DNA of 14,304 nt from Rhodospirillales bacterium RIFCSPLOWO2_12_FULL_67_15. GTDB lineage: Bacteria > Pseudomonadota > Alphaproteobacteria > Rhodospirillales > 2-12-FULL-67-15. The notes under the pieces are model-generated. The model had not been told where the DNA came from. It did no database searches and saw nothing but the letters and a program-made list of their open reading frames with translations. The stretch is from the NCBI GenBank assembly GCA_001830475.1, contig MIAC01000004.1:1-14304 (forward strand). Reading direction: 5' to 3'. Every line of letters starts with the position of its first letter. Within the stretch, counting starts at the first letter, position 1. A program made the translations under genes and the position numbers. Below are positions 13,563 to 14,304 of the stretch, one piece after another.

Positions 13563-14078
13563 ATGAGCACGCAATTCCGAAATGGACACACACAACTTGC
13601 CCACCACCCATTCGCGCGGATCATCTTGTTCGCCATGGGCGTGGCGGCGCTTTCCTGGGCTTTCGCCGGGACGTCGGCGGCGCAACCGGAAGGACCCCGG
13701 ACGGTCGGGGGCCTCAGCATCTTTCTCGGCGTAATACCGGCGGCGATGGTGCAGCGTCAACTGAAGTCGGGCACCGGAATGCCCGCGCACAGCGGAGCGC
13801 CGCCCGGCGAGCACGTCTATCACGTGACGGTCGCCGTGTTCGATGCCGCGAGCGGCGAAAGACGGCAGGACCTCAAGGTCCGCGCCCGCGTCTCGGGCCG
13901 CGGCCTGAGCGGTCCCGAAAAGGACCTGCTGCCGATGACCATCGCCGAGACGGTGACCTACGGCAATTACTTCATCCTGCCCCCCAACGACACCTACCGG
14001 GTCCAGGTCGAGATCCGGCGACCGGGACAGGCCGAGCCGGTGCGCACGGACTTCGTTTATGAACACCGCGTTCGCTAA
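13563..14078 (+). CDS. Periplasmic YtkA/FixH-like protein, unknown function
   Basis: A 171-residue product starting at ATG 13563, with GAGGGGAG about nine bases upstream. A signal peptide is clear: a long basic/His N-region, hydrophobic about 20-36, cleavage after TSAA near 40. The mature part reads as a single beta-sandwich. HVYHVTVAVFDAASGER (84-100), the Ig-like VRARVSGRGLSGPEK (106-120), MTIAETVTYGNYFILP (125-140) and YRVQVEIRRPG (145-155) resemble the YtkA/FixH-type fold of periplasmic proteins linked to metal or cofactor handling. Possible ligands are M73, H76, H84, H87, M125 and H168. No catalytic motif is seen. The family assignment is by pattern only and is less certain than the localisation. 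It lies between two other envelope genes on the same strand. Confidence 0.78.
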   Translation: MSTQFRNGHTQLAHHPFARIILFAMGVAALSWAFAGTSAAQPEGPRTVGGLSIFLGVIPAAMVQRQLKSGTGMPAHSGAPPGEHVYHVTVAVFDAASGERRQDLKVRARVSGRGLSGPEKDLLPMTIAETVTYGNYFILPPNDTYRVQVEIRRPGQAEPVRTDFVYEHRVR

Positions 14079-14125
14079 TGGCCGCGTCCGGCCCGGTTCA
14101 ACCGTCGCGAGCCATCACGAGGAAA

Positions 14126-14129
14126 GGAG
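14126..14129 (+). promoter_or_regulatory. Ribosome-binding site of the DUF2933-type gene
   Basis: GGAG, within AGGAAAGGAG, lies nine bases before the ATG at 14139. It is one of the strongest Shine-Dalgarno matches in the window and fixes the start of the truncated last gene. Confidence 0.7.
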
Positions 14130-14138
14130 TCGAACTCC

Positions 14139-14304
14139 ATGACCAATCCCGAAGGCGGGCTTAAGCAATGGCTGTTCTCGAGGCAGGGCCTCGTGCTCGC
14201 CGGTTTCTTGGCCGTCGCCGGCTACTTCCTGTGGTCGGAGCACGAGGCCCACGTAAAGCTCGCGGTCCCGTATCTTCCCTACTTGCTCTTGCTGCTTTGT
14301 CCGC
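14139..14304 (+). CDS. DUF2933-type membrane protein, N-terminal part
   Basis: The first 55 residues are visible; the gene runs off the right edge. A short polar N-terminus with WLFSRQG (11-17) leads into a membrane segment (about 18-32), then SEHEAH (33-38) and a second hydrophobic stretch ending in LLLLLCP. This pattern, a helix, W-S/T-E-H-x-A-H, then a helix reaching a Cys-Pro, matches small DUF2933 proteins. Those continue with HLxMHGGHG-like histidine-rich tails and often sit near copper or other heavy-metal genes. The His-rich tail would lie outside the window and is predicted, not seen. It follows the YtkA-like gene by 60 bp. Confidence 0.8.
   Translation, partial: MTNPEGGLKQWLFSRQGLVLAGFLAVAGYFLWSEHEAHVKLAVPYLPYLLLLLCP

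Noticed and set aside
1..14304. CRISPR arrays, transposases, integrases, attachment sites, tRNA or rRNA genes
   Set aside because: No spaced direct-repeat array, no mobile-element protein motif and no cloverleaf or rRNA-like segment was seen by eye on either strand.

Overview
This GC-rich window looks like a chromosomal segment of an alphaproteobacterium, probably Rhodospirillales-like. That placement is an inference from the conserved gene order lptF-lptG-lptD-surA-pdxA-rsmA, the alphaproteobacterial style of LptF/LptG, the family types at the right end, and the base composition. It carries fourteen protein genes, two of them cut by the window edges. I see no rRNA, tRNA, CRISPR array, insertion sequence or phage gene, and no gene-free stretch longer than 171 bp.

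Left edge (1-656, + strand): the C-terminal part of a nitronate monooxygenase. It converges on a minus-strand block that runs leftward from 11402 to 664. Read in transcription order, this block holds an MFS transporter, a ~600-residue acyl-CoA dehydrogenase, lptF, lptG, lptD, surA, pdxA and rsmA. From lptF onward it is the classical outer-membrane-biogenesis operon. LptF and LptG are the inner-membrane parts of the LPS exporter, LptD is the outer-membrane LPS translocon, and SurA is the periplasmic chaperone known to help fold LptD. PdxA (vitamin B6) and RsmA/KsgA (16S rRNA dimethylation) follow by tight or overlapping junctions. The dehydrogenase and transporter lie upstream, separated from lptF by 113 bp, and need not be functionally linked to it.

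Middle (11403-12457): a PanE/ApbA-like ketopantoate reductase homologue is divergent from the MFS gene. The 131-bp gap between them holds a perfect 11-bp inverted repeat that puts the same AT-rich element in front of each gene. The reductase ends against a minus-strand gene, the two stop codons forming one palindrome, TGATCA.

Right end (12458-14304): the most interesting part. A small four-helix membrane protein of unknown function (minus strand) is divergent from a rightward gene set: a secreted four-cysteine protein, a periplasmic YtkA/FixH-like protein, and the start of a DUF2933-type membrane protein that runs off the edge. Between the divergent starts is a perfect FNR/FixK/Anr-type box, TTGAT-ATGG-ATCAA, placed so that class II activation of the rightward genes is plausible. 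I infer an uncharacterised envelope module, possibly for metal or cofactor handling, controlled by oxygen. The sequence supports the layout and the site; the function is a hypothesis.
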